A stretch of DNA of 64,000 nt from Saccharopolyspora flava (GCF_900116135.1 NZ_FOZX01000002.1:515959-579958); one strand, 5' to 3'; positions 1-8,759 are shown, numbered from the stretch's first letter. Notes: a model not told the origin generated them from the sequence alone. Translations and numbers: made by a program.

Positions 1-276
1 AACCGCTGCGCCACGGGCTCTTTCTGCGTCTGGCCGGAGGCCGGGTTCGCCGGCGAGCCGCGCGAACTCGCGCTGCGCACCACCGGCATCGAGCAGTGCG
101 TCGCGCTCGAAACCGATTGGGAGGTCAAGTCCTTCGCCAACAACACCGGTCATCCGGTGACCGTCTACCAGGACCCGCAGTGCGATGAGGAGGCCGATTT
201 CGACACGCACCCAACGGGTTCCCAGACCCCGCAGGCCGGTTACGTCGCCCGGGCCATCAAGGTCTGGACTCACTGA
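1..276 (+). CDS. Peptidase inhibitor I36-like secreted protein, C-terminal part
   Basis: The window opens inside a reading frame whose last 91 residues are visible, from CATGSFCVWPEAGFAGEPR to a TGA at 274-276. The pattern of cysteines (CATGSFC, EQC, DPQC) with aromatic and glycine residues in a beta/gamma-crystallin-like repeat (FCVWPE..F.G, then SFANNTGHPVTVYQDPQC) matches the peptidase inhibitor family I36 / small secreted crystallin-fold proteins of actinomycetes. The start and signal peptide lie outside the window. It ends 7 bases into the convergent glycosyltransferase gene. Family assignment is by pattern only; the target protease, if any, is unknown. Confidence 0.6.
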   Translation, partial: NRCATGSFCVWPEAGFAGEPRELALRTTGIEQCVALETDWEVKSFANNTGHPVTVYQDPQCDEEADFDTHPTGSQTPQAGYVARAIKVWTH

Positions 277-1355
277 CGCGACGTCGCGGCCAGCCCGCGC
301 ACCAGTTCCAGGAGTCGTTCGGCGGAGTGCCGCCAGGTGAACTTCGCCGCCTGGGTCCGGGCCGCCGCGACGAGGTCGGCGCGCACCCCGTCGTCCTCCA
401 GCGCCCGCACGGCGTCGGCGAAGTGCTTCGGCCTCCCCGAGTCGAAGAACTTCGCGTGCCCGCCGGTGACCTCGTGGAAGATCTCCAGATCGCTGCAGAC
501 CACCGGTGTCCCCGCGTTCATCGCCTCGATGACCGGCAACCCGAATCCCTCGTCCCGCGACGCCGTGACCAGCGCGCTCGCCCGAGCCAGCAGCCGCTGG
601 TAGTCGTCCTCGCCGATCCCCCGCCAGAACACCACGTCCGCCCCCGGCGGCACCTGCTCGACCAGCTCGGCCTCGCGCTGCGGGGCGATGCGGCTGACCA
701 GGTGCAGCCGGTATCCCGGGAGGAAAGCCATGCCCGCCAGCAGCGTTTCGACGTCCTTGTACGGCATGAACGAACCCATGTACACCAGCTCGCGCGCTCC
801 ACCGGCCGCGGCATCCGGCAGCTCCTGCTGGGCCCGGGGCTGAGGTGCGTTGGGCACGACCACGACCGGCCGGCGGGTCAGCCGGTGGCGCTGGATGAGC
901 CGCCGCGTGGTCTCGCTGACGGTCACCACCGCATCGGCCCGGTTGAGCATGACGCGCTGCGGCCAGAAGGCCTTGTGGTACAGCCGCCAGGCGATCTTCA
1001 CCGGCGTCGGCAGGAACCCGGGCGGTTCCGGGTGCCGGTAGTAGATGAGGTCGTGCAGCGTCAGCACCAGCCGGTAGTCGCGCCGGAACCCGCCGATGAT
1101 CTGCAGCGGGCTGAACACCACGTCGGCCCCGAGCCGGTTCAGGGTGCGCGAGAGCCACAGCTCGCGCGGCGAGAACGGGCTGTTGATCAGCACGTGCGGC
1201 ACGCCCTCGGGCAGCAGCTCCAGCTGCCGCTCGTCGTGGATCAGCATCGTCACCGGGTGCAGCTCGTGCAGCGCCTCGATGAGGCTCGCACCGTAGCGGC
1301 TGATGCCGTCGTGCTGATCGGTGCGCGTCCAGCGCGCGTCGACCACGAGGTTCAT
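270..1355 (-). CDS. GT-B glycosyltransferase, family 4
   Basis: A 361-residue GT4/GT1-type glycosyltransferase, expected to move a sugar from a nucleotide-sugar (or GDP-mannose) donor to a cell-surface acceptor. The N-terminal Rossmann half begins MNLVVDARWTRTDQHDGISRY; the C-terminal half holds the donor-site signature DEGFGLPVIEAMNAGTPVV near residues 265-283 with the retaining-enzyme E-x7-E pair. No signal peptide or membrane segment is visible, so it acts at the cytoplasmic face. Its ATG overlaps the stop of the upstream alpha/beta hydrolase by 4 bases, so it is the last gene of the 270-4484 operon. The sugar and acceptor cannot be read from the sequence. Confidence 0.85.
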   Translation of the reverse strand: MNLVVDARWTRTDQHDGISRYGASLIEALHELHPVTMLIHDERQLELLPEGVPHVLINSPFSPRELWLSRTLNRLGADVVFSPLQIIGGFRRDYRLVLTLHDLIYYRHPEPPGFLPTPVKIAWRLYHKAFWPQRVMLNRADAVVTVSETTRRLIQRHRLTRRPVVVVPNAPQPRAQQELPDAAAGGARELVYMGSFMPYKDVETLLAGMAFLPGYRLHLVSRIAPQREAELVEQVPPGADVVFWRGIGEDDYQRLLARASALVTASRDEGFGLPVIEAMNAGTPVVCSDLEIFHEVTGGHAKFFDSGRPKHFADAVRALEDDGVRADLVAAARTQAAKFTWRHSAERLLELVRGLAATSRQ

Positions 1356-2263
1356 CGGGTCTGCTCCGGGATCGCGGGCTTGCCGCGCTCGCCGCGGTTG
1401 AGGAACCGCTGGATCTCGGCCGCCGCGGCGTCCGGGGTCTCGTAGTGCACCAGGTGACCGACGTCGGAGATCACCACGAGCTCGGCATCGGGCAGCCGGC
1501 TCGCCAGCACGCGCTGCCCGGCCAGCGGAGCGATCTCGTCGTGCTCCCCGGCCACCAGCAGCACCGGCATCGGCAGCTGGTCGGCGTAGTCGGTCACGGT
1601 GTGGGTCACCGACGCCTGGAACGACTGGTTGACCACGGCCGGTGAGTGGAACCGGCTGAAGTGCCGCAGGTGGTTGTCGTCGATGAAGCCGCGCAGCTGC
1701 TTGTCCCGGGTCCGGGTCATCGCGCGGCTGGCCGCCAGCACCACCCAGCGGTTGGTCAGCAGCGACCGCCCGGCGCGGGAGGGCAGCCGCTCCCCCAGCG
1801 TGTAGTAGGCGGCGGTCAGCCCGGCCATCGCGGCGTGCGGTCCGCGCAGCGCGGACTGGGCGATGGGGTTGATCAGCACCAGCCGGCGGATCAGCGACGG
1901 GCGCATCGCCGCCAGACGGGAGGACACGATCGAACCGAAGGAGTGCCCGATCAGCACGATCGGCTGCTCGTCAGCGCCGAGCCGGCCGAGCAGTTCGAGC
2001 AGCGCCTCGGCGTAGCCGGTCACGTCGTGCTTGCCGGACATCGGCCCGGAGTCCCCGAAACCGGGCAGGTCCGGGATCACGACGCGGCGGCCCTCCAGGC
2101 CCGCAGCGATGAGCTCCAGGCCGTGGTGGGTGCCGCGCAGACCGTGCACGAGCAGCACCGTCTCGGCCGAGGAGCCCAGCTCCTCGCGGTAGACCCAGTA
2201 GTGCAGGTCGGAGCCGTTGATCCGAGCCGCGCGCTCCGCTGGGTGCAGATCGGGGAGGCTCAT
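1352..2263 (-). CDS. Alpha/beta hydrolase
   Basis: A 303-residue alpha/beta-hydrolase fold protein starting MSLPDLHPAERAARINGSDL. The oxyanion region VLLVHGLRGTHHG, the nucleophile elbow GHSFGS (Ser near residue 117), an acidic residue in AGEHDEIAP and the final His in SDVGHLVHYE form a complete catalytic triad. The open frame extends far upstream, but that part lies inside the glycosyltransferase gene in another frame; the ATG at 2261-2263 is 2 bases after that gene's stop, which is the natural coupled start. Being sandwiched between two glycosyltransferases suggests a substrate such as an ester on a lipid-linked sugar or acyl chain. The substrate is not determinable. Confidence 0.85.
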   Translation of the reverse strand: MSLPDLHPAERAARINGSDLHYWVYREELGSSAETVLLVHGLRGTHHGLELIAAGLEGRRVVIPDLPGFGDSGPMSGKHDVTGYAEALLELLGRLGADEQPIVLIGHSFGSIVSSRLAAMRPSLIRRLVLINPIAQSALRGPHAAMAGLTAAYYTLGERLPSRAGRSLLTNRWVVLAASRAMTRTRDKQLRGFIDDNHLRHFSRFHSPAVVNQSFQASVTHTVTDYADQLPMPVLLVAGEHDEIAPLAGQRVLASRLPDAELVVISDVGHLVHYETPDAAAAEIQRFLNRGERGKPAIPEQTR

Positions 2264-2265
2264 GG

Positions 2266-3498
2266 TCAGCTCGCCAGTTCGGTGCTGATCTCGTCGAGCT
2301 CGACGGTGCTGTTCGGGTCGATCACGTGGTGGTACAGCGACTCGAACCGGCCCAGGATCTGGTCGATGTCGTGCCGCGAGACCAGCCGCTGGCTGGCCTG
2401 GCCCATCCGGTCGATGGTGGCGCGGTCGTCGAGCACGTCGTCGATCGCGGCGGCCAGCGCGTGCACGTCGCGCGGGGCGTAGAGCCAGCCGTTCTCGCCC
2501 GGGCGGCACAGGTGCGGCAGGGCCATCGCGTTGGCCAGCACGACCGGAGTGCCGGCCGACATGGCCTCCATGGTGGCCAGGCTCTGCAGCTCGGCGATGC
2601 TGGGCATGCAGAACAGGTCGGCGCGGGCGTAGGCCTCCAGCAGCTCGTCGTCGCTGAGGAAGCCGTGGAAGTGGACCCGCTCGGCGATGCCGAGCTCGTC
2701 GGCGAGCTGCTCGAAGGCCTCGCGGCGGGCGCCGTTGCCGACGATCTCCAGGCGGGTCTCGACCTCGGTGCGCAGCAGCGACATGGCGCGCAGCAGGTCG
2801 TCGATGTGCTTCTCCTCGTCGAGCCTGCCGACGAACAGCACGGTCCGCGGCCGCGGGTCCGGGTTCTGCTCGCGGAACCGCTCGGCCGGGCCGCGGTAGC
2901 GCTCGACGTCGATGCCGCAGGACACCGGCAGCGCGGTGCGGTCGAAGCCGTTGTCCTGCAGCAGCTGCACGGCGCGCGGCGTGGGCGCGGTGACCATCTG
3001 CGCCTTGCGGTAGTGCTTGACCAGGTTGTGCCAGAGCAGGCGCCCGGCGGCGTTCTGCAGGAACGGAGGGATCTTGAAGTAACCGAAGATGTTCTCCGGC
3101 ATGAAGTGGTTGGTGGCCACCAGCCCGATGCCGCGCCGGCGGGCGGAGTCGATCAGGCCTCGGCAGATGAAGAAGTGCGACTGCACGTGCACGATGTCGG
3201 GCTGGATCTCCTCCAGCATCGCGTCGGCCTGCCGCGCCTGCCACGGCATCAGGCCGCGGATCGTCGGGTGGAACGGCGAGCCGTAGGAGCCGACCCGGTG
3301 CACCAGCACGCCGTCCTCGACCTCGGTGCGCGGTTCGCGGGTGTCGGAGTGGCACACCACGTGCACCTCGTGCCCGCGGGCGGACAGGCCGGTGGCCAGC
3401 CGATGCCCGAAGTTGGCGGCGCCGTTGACGTGCGGCGGGTAGGTGGTCGCGCCGACCACGATCCGCAGCGGGCGCCTGCGCGACGGTTGCGAAGTCAA
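2266..3498 (-). CDS. GT-B glycosyltransferase, family 4 (MgtA/PimB-like)
   Basis: A 410-residue glycosyltransferase with the usual GT4 opening RIVVGATTYPPHVNGAANFG, whose glycine-rich loop contacts the acceptor, followed by ETxP-like central residues (VTAPTPRAVQLL) and the donor-binding C-terminal domain beginning TVLFVGRLDEEKHIDDLLRA. The E-x7-E motif is present as AELQSLATMEAMSAGTPVV. The overall layout resembles actinobacterial mannosyltransferases that act on phosphatidylinositol or glucuronyl-diacylglycerol, but which one is not resolvable here. Start and stop overlap both neighbours (4 bases with the transporter upstream, 2-base gap to the hydrolase downstream), so it is translated as part of one operon. 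Confidence 0.85.
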   Translation of the reverse strand: MTSQPSRRRPLRIVVGATTYPPHVNGAANFGHRLATGLSARGHEVHVVCHSDTREPRTEVEDGVLVHRVGSYGSPFHPTIRGLMPWQARQADAMLEEIQPDIVHVQSHFFICRGLIDSARRRGIGLVATNHFMPENIFGYFKIPPFLQNAAGRLLWHNLVKHYRKAQMVTAPTPRAVQLLQDNGFDRTALPVSCGIDVERYRGPAERFREQNPDPRPRTVLFVGRLDEEKHIDDLLRAMSLLRTEVETRLEIVGNGARREAFEQLADELGIAERVHFHGFLSDDELLEAYARADLFCMPSIAELQSLATMEAMSAGTPVVLANAMALPHLCRPGENGWLYAPRDVHALAAAIDDVLDDRATIDRMGQASQRLVSRHDIDQILGRFESLYHHVIDPNSTVELDEISTELAS

Positions 3499-4484
3499 GA
3501 GGAACTCCCGTTAGGACGAGGGGACGTGCGGTGTCCGGCGGTACCGGCGGGAACGTCGTTCGTGGGTCCGGTCGTGGGCGTGCGGCCCCCGGGCGGGGCC
3601 TCTTCCAGCGTCGCCGACGCGCGGCGCTCGGTGGTGTCCGGGTGGTGGCGGGCCAGGGCGAAGACCCCGGCGCAGGCCACCAGCGCGCACAGCGCCTCGG
3701 CGGTGGCGACCCAGCCGCTGACCTGGTCGGCCTCGCCGAGCAGGCCGATGCCCAGGCCCACGGCCACCAGCGGGTCGATCACGGTCAGGCAGGCCACGAC
3801 CAGGTCGGGCGGGCCGCTGGCGTAGCCGTGCTGCAGCAGCCAGCCGCCCACGACCATCGCGACCGCGATGCCGAGCACGGACAGGAGGTTGATCGCCAGC
3901 AGGTCCCCGGTGCCGACCTGCTGGGCCACGGCGCGGGCCATCAGCGACACGTACCCGTAGGCCACGGCGCAGCCGGCGGCGAAGAGCACGCAGCGGACCT
4001 TCGAGCGGGTCGCGGCGGCGACCAGGCCGATCAGCAGCACCGCCACGGCCACGATCTGGGTGGCGGTGAACTGGTCGTCGTCACCGACCGGGGTCGGGGT
4101 GGCGCTGCCGGCGGCCAGCAGCACGAACACCGCCAGTCCGCCGGTCGCGGCCAGCACCGCCAGCACCATGCTGGGGTGGACGTCGCGCCGGGTGTAGCCC
4201 TGCTCGCGCAGGTTGAGCAGCACGGTGATGGGCAGGGCGAGCACGCCGACCGGCTGGACCACGCTCAGCGGGGCCAGGCCCAGCGCGCTCACGTGCAGCA
4301 CGGCGCCGCTGCCCAGGGCGGCGAGTCCGGCGAGCCAGCGCGGGTTGCGCACCAGCTGCGCCTGGCTGCGCAGCCCGAGGCCGCCACCGGCCATCGCGGC
4401 CTGCACGGCGGCGTGCTGCAGTCGCGCTCCGAAGGCGTATCCGCAGGCGCCCAGCGCCGCCAGCACCACCGCAAGTGCGGTCAT
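3495..4484 (-). CDS. DMT-superfamily transporter (EamA-like)
   Basis: A 329-residue multi-pass membrane protein with about ten hydrophobic segments, beginning MTALAVVLAALGACGYAFG, and a hydrophilic charged C-terminus. Pairing of two five-helix halves and the conserved GxLQHAAV...SVVQPVGVLALP pattern fit the drug/metabolite transporter superfamily (DMT, NIPA/EamA-like). It is the first gene of the minus-strand operon and its stop overlaps the glycosyltransferase start by 4 bases. In this context it may export or flip the product or precursor of the two glycosyltransferases, but this is inference from position; amino-acid or metabolite efflux is equally possible. No good Shine-Dalgarno precedes the ATG; a TAGGGC box lies 8 bases upstream. 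Confidence 0.75.
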   Translation of the reverse strand: MTALAVVLAALGACGYAFGARLQHAAVQAAMAGGGLGLRSQAQLVRNPRWLAGLAALGSGAVLHVSALGLAPLSVVQPVGVLALPITVLLNLREQGYTRRDVHPSMVLAVLAATGGLAVFVLLAAGSATPTPVGDDDQFTATQIVAVAVLLIGLVAAATRSKVRCVLFAAGCAVAYGYVSLMARAVAQQVGTGDLLAINLLSVLGIAVAMVVGGWLLQHGYASGPPDLVVACLTVIDPLVAVGLGIGLLGEADQVSGWVATAEALCALVACAGVFALARHHPDTTERRASATLEEAPPGGRTPTTGPTNDVPAGTAGHRTSPRPNGSSS

Positions 4485-5211
4485 CGCGGATCACGCCCTA
4501 GCGCGCGTTGCATGACACTCTGTCCGTCCACACCGCTCAATCTCGCGTCTCGCGAGCCCGGCTCGCATCCGGGGCCGGACCCCCAATTTCCCTGAGGCCA
4601 TCCGGCCTCGCGCCTCAGCGACCGCCCGTGGCCGCACCGCTCCGCCGGGCCACGCCCCCGGCGTCTGGCTGCGGAGATCGGGTCCAGCCGTCCCCGGGGG
4701 ATTCCCCGACGGGCTCCGGGTGAACCCCGGGCGATCCCGCAGTTCCCTCCACCGGAGATCACAGCGAAGCACGAATTGTTCGCCGCCGGTCCGACTTTGA
4801 GCGGAATTCGCGGCAATCGATCCGGTGAACACTCCGCGACGCCCCGGCGAATCGAGCTCAGGCGAGGCGCTGCGAGCGCGCGCACCTGCGTCGACGTCGG
4901 CCGGAATCACGCCGCCGACTCTAGAACAAGGAGTCTGAGGACTTTGTCAGCAACACATCGCACAACCGTGCCCTCACCCCTCCGACCCGCTCCCGGCAAT
5001 TGCCTCGCACGCGAACCATTTCCGCGAACATGCCTGGGGAGCAGGCAGATCACCGATAATGAAGATCAACATTTCCGGGCCGGAAACGGTGATCCAAACG
5101 ACATGGGGAGAACATCACGCCGGGAACCCGTACCTCGCTCTCGGGAACAGTTCCATCACGAGGAGTGATCCGCGCCGACTCCGGCCCCCGCACGCACGTT
5201 CGGGTGACATC
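4485..5211. other. Non-coding spacer upstream of CopD-like gene
   Basis: About 730 bases between the divergent DMT transporter and the CopD-like gene. Open frames cross it but their codon choice lacks the G/C third-position bias of the neighbours, and from about 4920 to 5110 the base composition is noticeably more AT-rich, as in actinobacterial promoter regions. I see no RNA gene, clear hairpin terminator or mobile element. It presumably carries both divergent promoters. Confidence 0.5.
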
Positions 5212-6273
5212 ATGCGGAACGTGGCAGTCCACGAAGCGATCTCCGGGAACGAACAGGCCGAGCGGGACCGCCCGCGCACCGCGAAAGCGCTGGTCGTCGT
5301 GGCCCTGGTGGGCGCGGCGCTGCTGACCGCGCTGGCCGCCACGGCCTACACCGACGTCGGCACCATCCCCGGCCTGCCCGCGCTGCCGCCCCTGGTCCGC
5401 TTCGGCATCCCGATCGCGCGCGCCGTGCTCGACCTGGCCGCGCTGGCCACCGTCGGCCTGTCGATGCTGCCCAAGCTCGTCGGCTTCGACCGGCCCGAGC
5501 GCACCGAACCGGTGCTCGCCCAGGCCCGCCTGCTCACCGTGGTCACCGCCCTGGTGTGGATGCTCGCCGCGCTGTTCTCGCTGGTCCTGCAGGCCCTGGA
5601 GGCCAGCCCCGGCGCCGCGGCCACCACCGGGCTGCTCGTCGACTACGTCGACAACGTCCCGGCCGGACCCGGCCTGCTCACCAGCGCGGGCGCGGGCCTG
5701 CTGTGCGCGGTGGTGGGGCTGCTGGCGGTGCGCTTCGGCGAGTCGGTGCCCACCGAGCTGCGCACCATCATCGCCCTGCTCGGGCTGCTGCCGATGCCGC
5801 TGACCGGGCACGCCACCGACTGGCAGTACCACGACTTCAGCATGATCTCGATGGAGCTGCACGTGGTCGGCGCCGCCATGTGGGTCGGCGGTCTGGCCGC
5901 GGTGGCACTGCTCGTCGCTCCGCGTCGCGGCCTGCTCGCCGAGGCGGTGCCGCGCTTCTCCAAGCTCGCCGGGCTGGCGCTGTTCGTCGTCGGCGCCTCG
6001 GGGCTGTTCAACGGCCTGATGGAGCTGGTCATCACCCCGAACGTCGGGCTGATCGGCCTGGTCACCACCCAGTACGGCCAGATCCTCGTCGGCAAGTTCG
6101 TCTGCCTGGTGCTGCTGGCCGCGATCGGCGCCCAGATGCGCTTCCGGCTCCTGCCGCGCCTGGCGCGGCAGGAGCGGACCGCGCTGCTGACCTGGGTGGC
6201 CGTGGAGGTCGCGGTGATGGGCGTCGCCTACGGTCTCGGCGTCGTCCTCTCCCGCGCCCCCGTCCTCGTCTGA
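5212..6273 (+). CDS. CopD-family copper membrane protein
   Basis: A 353-residue integral membrane protein with about eight hydrophobic segments. The second half carries the CopD domain, recognisable by GHATDWQYHDFSMISMELH, then a membrane helix with VGAAMWVGGLAAVALL, and later GLFNGLMEL and GQILVGKFVCL. CopD proteins take part in copper uptake across the inner membrane, and the conserved histidines of the HATD...H...ELH stretch are the likely copper ligands. The frame stays open back to 5059, but that part has poor codon bias; the ATG at 5212 (MRNVAVHEAISGNEQ) is preferred although its ribosome site is weak. No CopC domain is attached. It converges on the membrane protein ending at 6297, which also has metal-like motifs. 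Confidence 0.8.
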   Translation: MRNVAVHEAISGNEQAERDRPRTAKALVVVALVGAALLTALAATAYTDVGTIPGLPALPPLVRFGIPIARAVLDLAALATVGLSMLPKLVGFDRPERTEPVLAQARLLTVVTALVWMLAALFSLVLQALEASPGAAATTGLLVDYVDNVPAGPGLLTSAGAGLLCAVVGLLAVRFGESVPTELRTIIALLGLLPMPLTGHATDWQYHDFSMISMELHVVGAAMWVGGLAAVALLVAPRRGLLAEAVPRFSKLAGLALFVVGASGLFNGLMELVITPNVGLIGLVTTQYGQILVGKFVCLVLLAAIGAQMRFRLLPRLARQERTALLTWVAVEVAVMGVAYGLGVVLSRAPVLV

Positions 6274-6296
6274 CCGGCCCCGGCGTCTGACCGGAC

Positions 6297-7433
6297 TCAG
6301 CGGGGGCTGAGGCCGCCGCCCCGCCGCTCGCGGATCGCCGCCAGGTGCTGCTCGATGCGGCGCACACCGCCCGAGCCGAGGTGCTCGAACAGCCACCACA
6401 ACCCGGCCAGCAACACCGCCACGTACAGCGCGGAGGCGTAGTCGGCGGGCGGGGCGGCGATGTAGGCGCTCTGCAGCCACAGCGCCGCGTAGGCCGCGGC
6501 CGTCACCGCCACCGCACCGATCAGCGGCCGCAGCCGCGTGATCAGCTGAGCCGACAGGTCGACGGCCACAGCCCCGATGAGCAGGAAGAACGGCACCGCG
6601 GAGATCGGGAAGTCGGCGGCGGCCAGCAGCGCCCACGCCACGCAGCGGAACACCAGGTAGCCGGTGGCGATGATGGTGGCCGTCCAGCGGCGGCCGACGA
6701 GGGTCCGCGCGAGCACCAGCGTCCCCAGCCCGGTCAGCACGGCCCAGACCGGGTAGAGCCAGTCGGGCATCGGCAGCGTGAAGTTCTCCACCGCGATGTA
6801 GTCCAGCGGCCGGTGCAGCTGGTCGGCGGCGAACTGCAGCAGGCTGTCCTCGGCGTAGGGCGTGCCGCGCTCCCAGGCGGCCAGCCCGAGCACGCCGTAC
6901 TCCTGGTGCTGGTTGAGGAACATGAAGTTGTCCAGCACGGTGAACCACAGGAAGTACGTGATCGGGTAGTAGTACCGGTCGCCGCGGCCCCGCCGGTACC
7001 AGCCGAGCAGGAGACCGATGCTCATCATCCCGGTGCCCAGGTACAGCAGCGCGTGCGACGGGCTCCAGGCGGTGATGTCCAGGCCGTTGACCCGGTGGTT
7101 GATCACGTCCAGCGGCGCGGCGACGAGGAAGATCCCCAGCCCCCACTGCATCCAGCGCAGCGTGATCTTGTCGACGCCGATGCCGGTGTAGCCGTGGAAG
7201 ATCACCAGGCCGATCACCATCACGGTGCCGACGGAGTTGAGCAGGTGCGGCGGCGCCAGGTCGTCCCGCAGCCAGCGGAAGTGCCAGCAGATGTCCCAGG
7301 TGGCGCCGAGGATCTTGAGCACCATCGCGACGACCCACCAGCGATACAGCGCCGTGACCAGTTCGGCCGGCGCTTCCCTGCCGGGTTCACCGCGAGTCCA
7401 GTGGGCCCGGACCAGCGCAGCGACCTCCGCCAT
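6297..7433 (-). CDS. Multi-pass membrane protein with duplicated D-x3-H / PxH motifs
   Basis: A 378-residue protein of unknown function with about nine to ten hydrophobic segments. The ATG at 7433 is chosen because GGAGGTG lies 6 bases upstream; a GTG five codons earlier is also open. Two similar polar motifs sit at helix ends: WDICWHFRWLRDDLAPPH (Asp47, His51, His63) and LDVINHRVNGLDITAWSPSH (Asp109, His113, His127). The first resembles the Asp/His/His copper site of the PmoC/AmoC subunit of copper membrane monooxygenases, with one residue fewer between the histidines. Only the motif, not the whole protein, resembles that subunit, and no A or B subunit genes are nearby. Convergence with CopD at 24 bases adds a copper hint. 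Function remains unknown. Confidence 0.8.
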   Translation of the reverse strand: MAEVAALVRAHWTRGEPGREAPAELVTALYRWWVVAMVLKILGATWDICWHFRWLRDDLAPPHLLNSVGTVMVIGLVIFHGYTGIGVDKITLRWMQWGLGIFLVAAPLDVINHRVNGLDITAWSPSHALLYLGTGMMSIGLLLGWYRRGRGDRYYYPITYFLWFTVLDNFMFLNQHQEYGVLGLAAWERGTPYAEDSLLQFAADQLHRPLDYIAVENFTLPMPDWLYPVWAVLTGLGTLVLARTLVGRRWTATIIATGYLVFRCVAWALLAAADFPISAVPFFLLIGAVAVDLSAQLITRLRPLIGAVAVTAAAYAALWLQSAYIAAPPADYASALYVAVLLAGLWWLFEHLGSGGVRRIEQHLAAIRERRGGGLSPR

Positions 7434-7559
7434 CGCGTTCACCTCCACCTCGGGTGATGTTCACGAAAACGGTAACCCGAGTTGATCGTGGCGGAACCGG
7501 TTACGGCTGATCCGTGGACCAACCTTTTCCGAAAGGAAATGCGAGCGCTGAAATGTGAT

Positions 7560-7593
7560 GCCCGGCACCGCATTTCACGACTGGGTGCCGGGC
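7560..7593 (-). terminator. Hairpin after the GH25 gene
   Basis: GCCCGGCACC at 7560-7569 pairs with GGTGCCGGGC at 7584-7593 (10 bp, 14-base loop). It lies 18 bases past the stop of the minus-strand lysozyme gene and has no clear U tract, typical of GC-rich actinobacteria. Confidence 0.6.
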
Positions 7594-7610
7594 TCGAACT
7601 GAGAGGAATC

Positions 7611-8402
7611 TCAGCGGGGAATGATCAGGACCTGCCCCACGTAGATCAGATCCGGGTCGGCGATTCCGTTCACGCGCGCGATCTCCCGCCAGTCGACGCC
7701 GAGCTTGGCGCCGATCTCCGACAGCGTGTCGCCGGGCTGCACCACGTAGGTCTCCTGCGGCGGCGCGGGCGGCGGGGGCGGCGGTGCGCCCGCGCCGGTG
7801 AGCACCTCCAGCGGCACCAGCGACACGTTGAGGTCGGTGTCGCCTGCGATGCCGGGAACCTGCCCGTCGGAGGCGTGCTGGTGCATCACGACGCGGTCGG
7901 TCAGGTACCCGGGCTCACCCGGGTTGCGCCCGTAGTGCGCGACCCACAGGAACACGCCCGGGTCGACCCAGGTGTCGGTGGCGAGCTTGTCCTGGAACCA
8001 CGAGGTGGACGCGTAGACGACGATCTCGTTGCGGCCGGTGTGGCCGCGCAGCGCGTCGATGAACCCCTTGATCCACCCGCCGAGGTTGGGCGCCTCGGTC
8101 TCCATGTCCAGGCACGGCGGGAGGTTGCCGGGTCCCGCGGAGTTCGTCCGCGCCAGCTGCGCGGCGAAGTCGGCGGCCTCCTGCTGCGGAGTGTTGGTGT
8201 CGGGCCGGGCGAAGTGGTACAGCCCGGTCACCATGCCGGCCCCGCGCGCCCCGTTGAGCTGGGAGTCGAGCGTGGGGCTGACGTACCCGATGCCCTCGGT
8301 GGCCTTGATGTAGCTGAAGACGTAACCGGCGCCGCGCACGGCTCCCCAGTCCGGTTCGCCCTGGTATCTCGCGACGTCGATACCGGGAATGCGTTCGGCC
8401 AT
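7611..8402 (-). CDS. GH25 muramidase with C-terminal LysM
   Basis: A 263-residue N-acetylmuramidase of glycoside hydrolase family 25, which cuts the MurNAc-GlcNAc bond of peptidoglycan. The catalytic acidic residues are visible: Asp9 in GIDVARYQG and the D-x-E pair in PPCLDMETEAP (Asp99, Glu101). The GH25 domain spans about 1-205, followed by a proline-rich linker (APPPPPPAPP) and one LysM peptidoglycan-binding repeat at about 217-263 (YVVQPGDTLSEIG). Unusually, no signal peptide precedes the catalytic domain, and none is open upstream in frame. It could leave by a non-Sec route, be released by lysis, or act inside. A GGGGG-rich ribosome site precedes the ATG. Confidence 0.9.
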   Translation of the reverse strand: MAERIPGIDVARYQGEPDWGAVRGAGYVFSYIKATEGIGYVSPTLDSQLNGARGAGMVTGLYHFARPDTNTPQQEAADFAAQLARTNSAGPGNLPPCLDMETEAPNLGGWIKGFIDALRGHTGRNEIVVYASTSWFQDKLATDTWVDPGVFLWVAHYGRNPGEPGYLTDRVVMHQHASDGQVPGIAGDTDLNVSLVPLEVLTGAGAPPPPPPAPPQETYVVQPGDTLSEIGAKLGVDWREIARVNGIADPDLIYVGQVLIIPR

Positions 8403-8759
8403 GATTCTCTACCCCCTGAAGTTCTGGCCGCCCTGACTTCGTGGCCTCTGCCGCTGCTCAAACTATCGAAGTCAAACAAAAAGGAAGTTCCGCCATCCGG
8501 GTTAAGATCACAGGCCGAAAGCCCGAGGAAAGCGGCACGCAATGCAGTCGGTGCGTATTTCTACTCACCCGATCGCGCTATCCACTGATCCCAGTCGCGA
8601 GTTTTCTTCACACGATGCACAGTGGGGTCGGACCCGCGGAGCACCGCCGATTTCCCGGCGCGGGCAACCATTTCCGCCGGCGGACGTCTACCCAACAGAA
8701 GGACCCGAACACCAGGGCCCGAACACGCGAACCCGCTGGGGGCGGCGGGAACGGGGGTG
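8403..8759. other. Divergent promoter region
   Basis: The 357 bases between the lysozyme gene (minus) and the DUF4232 gene (plus) hold no supported gene. Around 8450-8620 the sequence is relatively AT-rich, as expected for two divergent promoters. Short open frames here lack codon bias and good ribosome sites. I could not assign definite -35/-10 boxes. Confidence 0.45.

Noticed and set aside
5059-5211. 51-residue N-terminal extension of CopD-like protein
   Set aside because: Codons are AT-rich at third positions compared with the rest of the gene, and family similarity starts after 5212.
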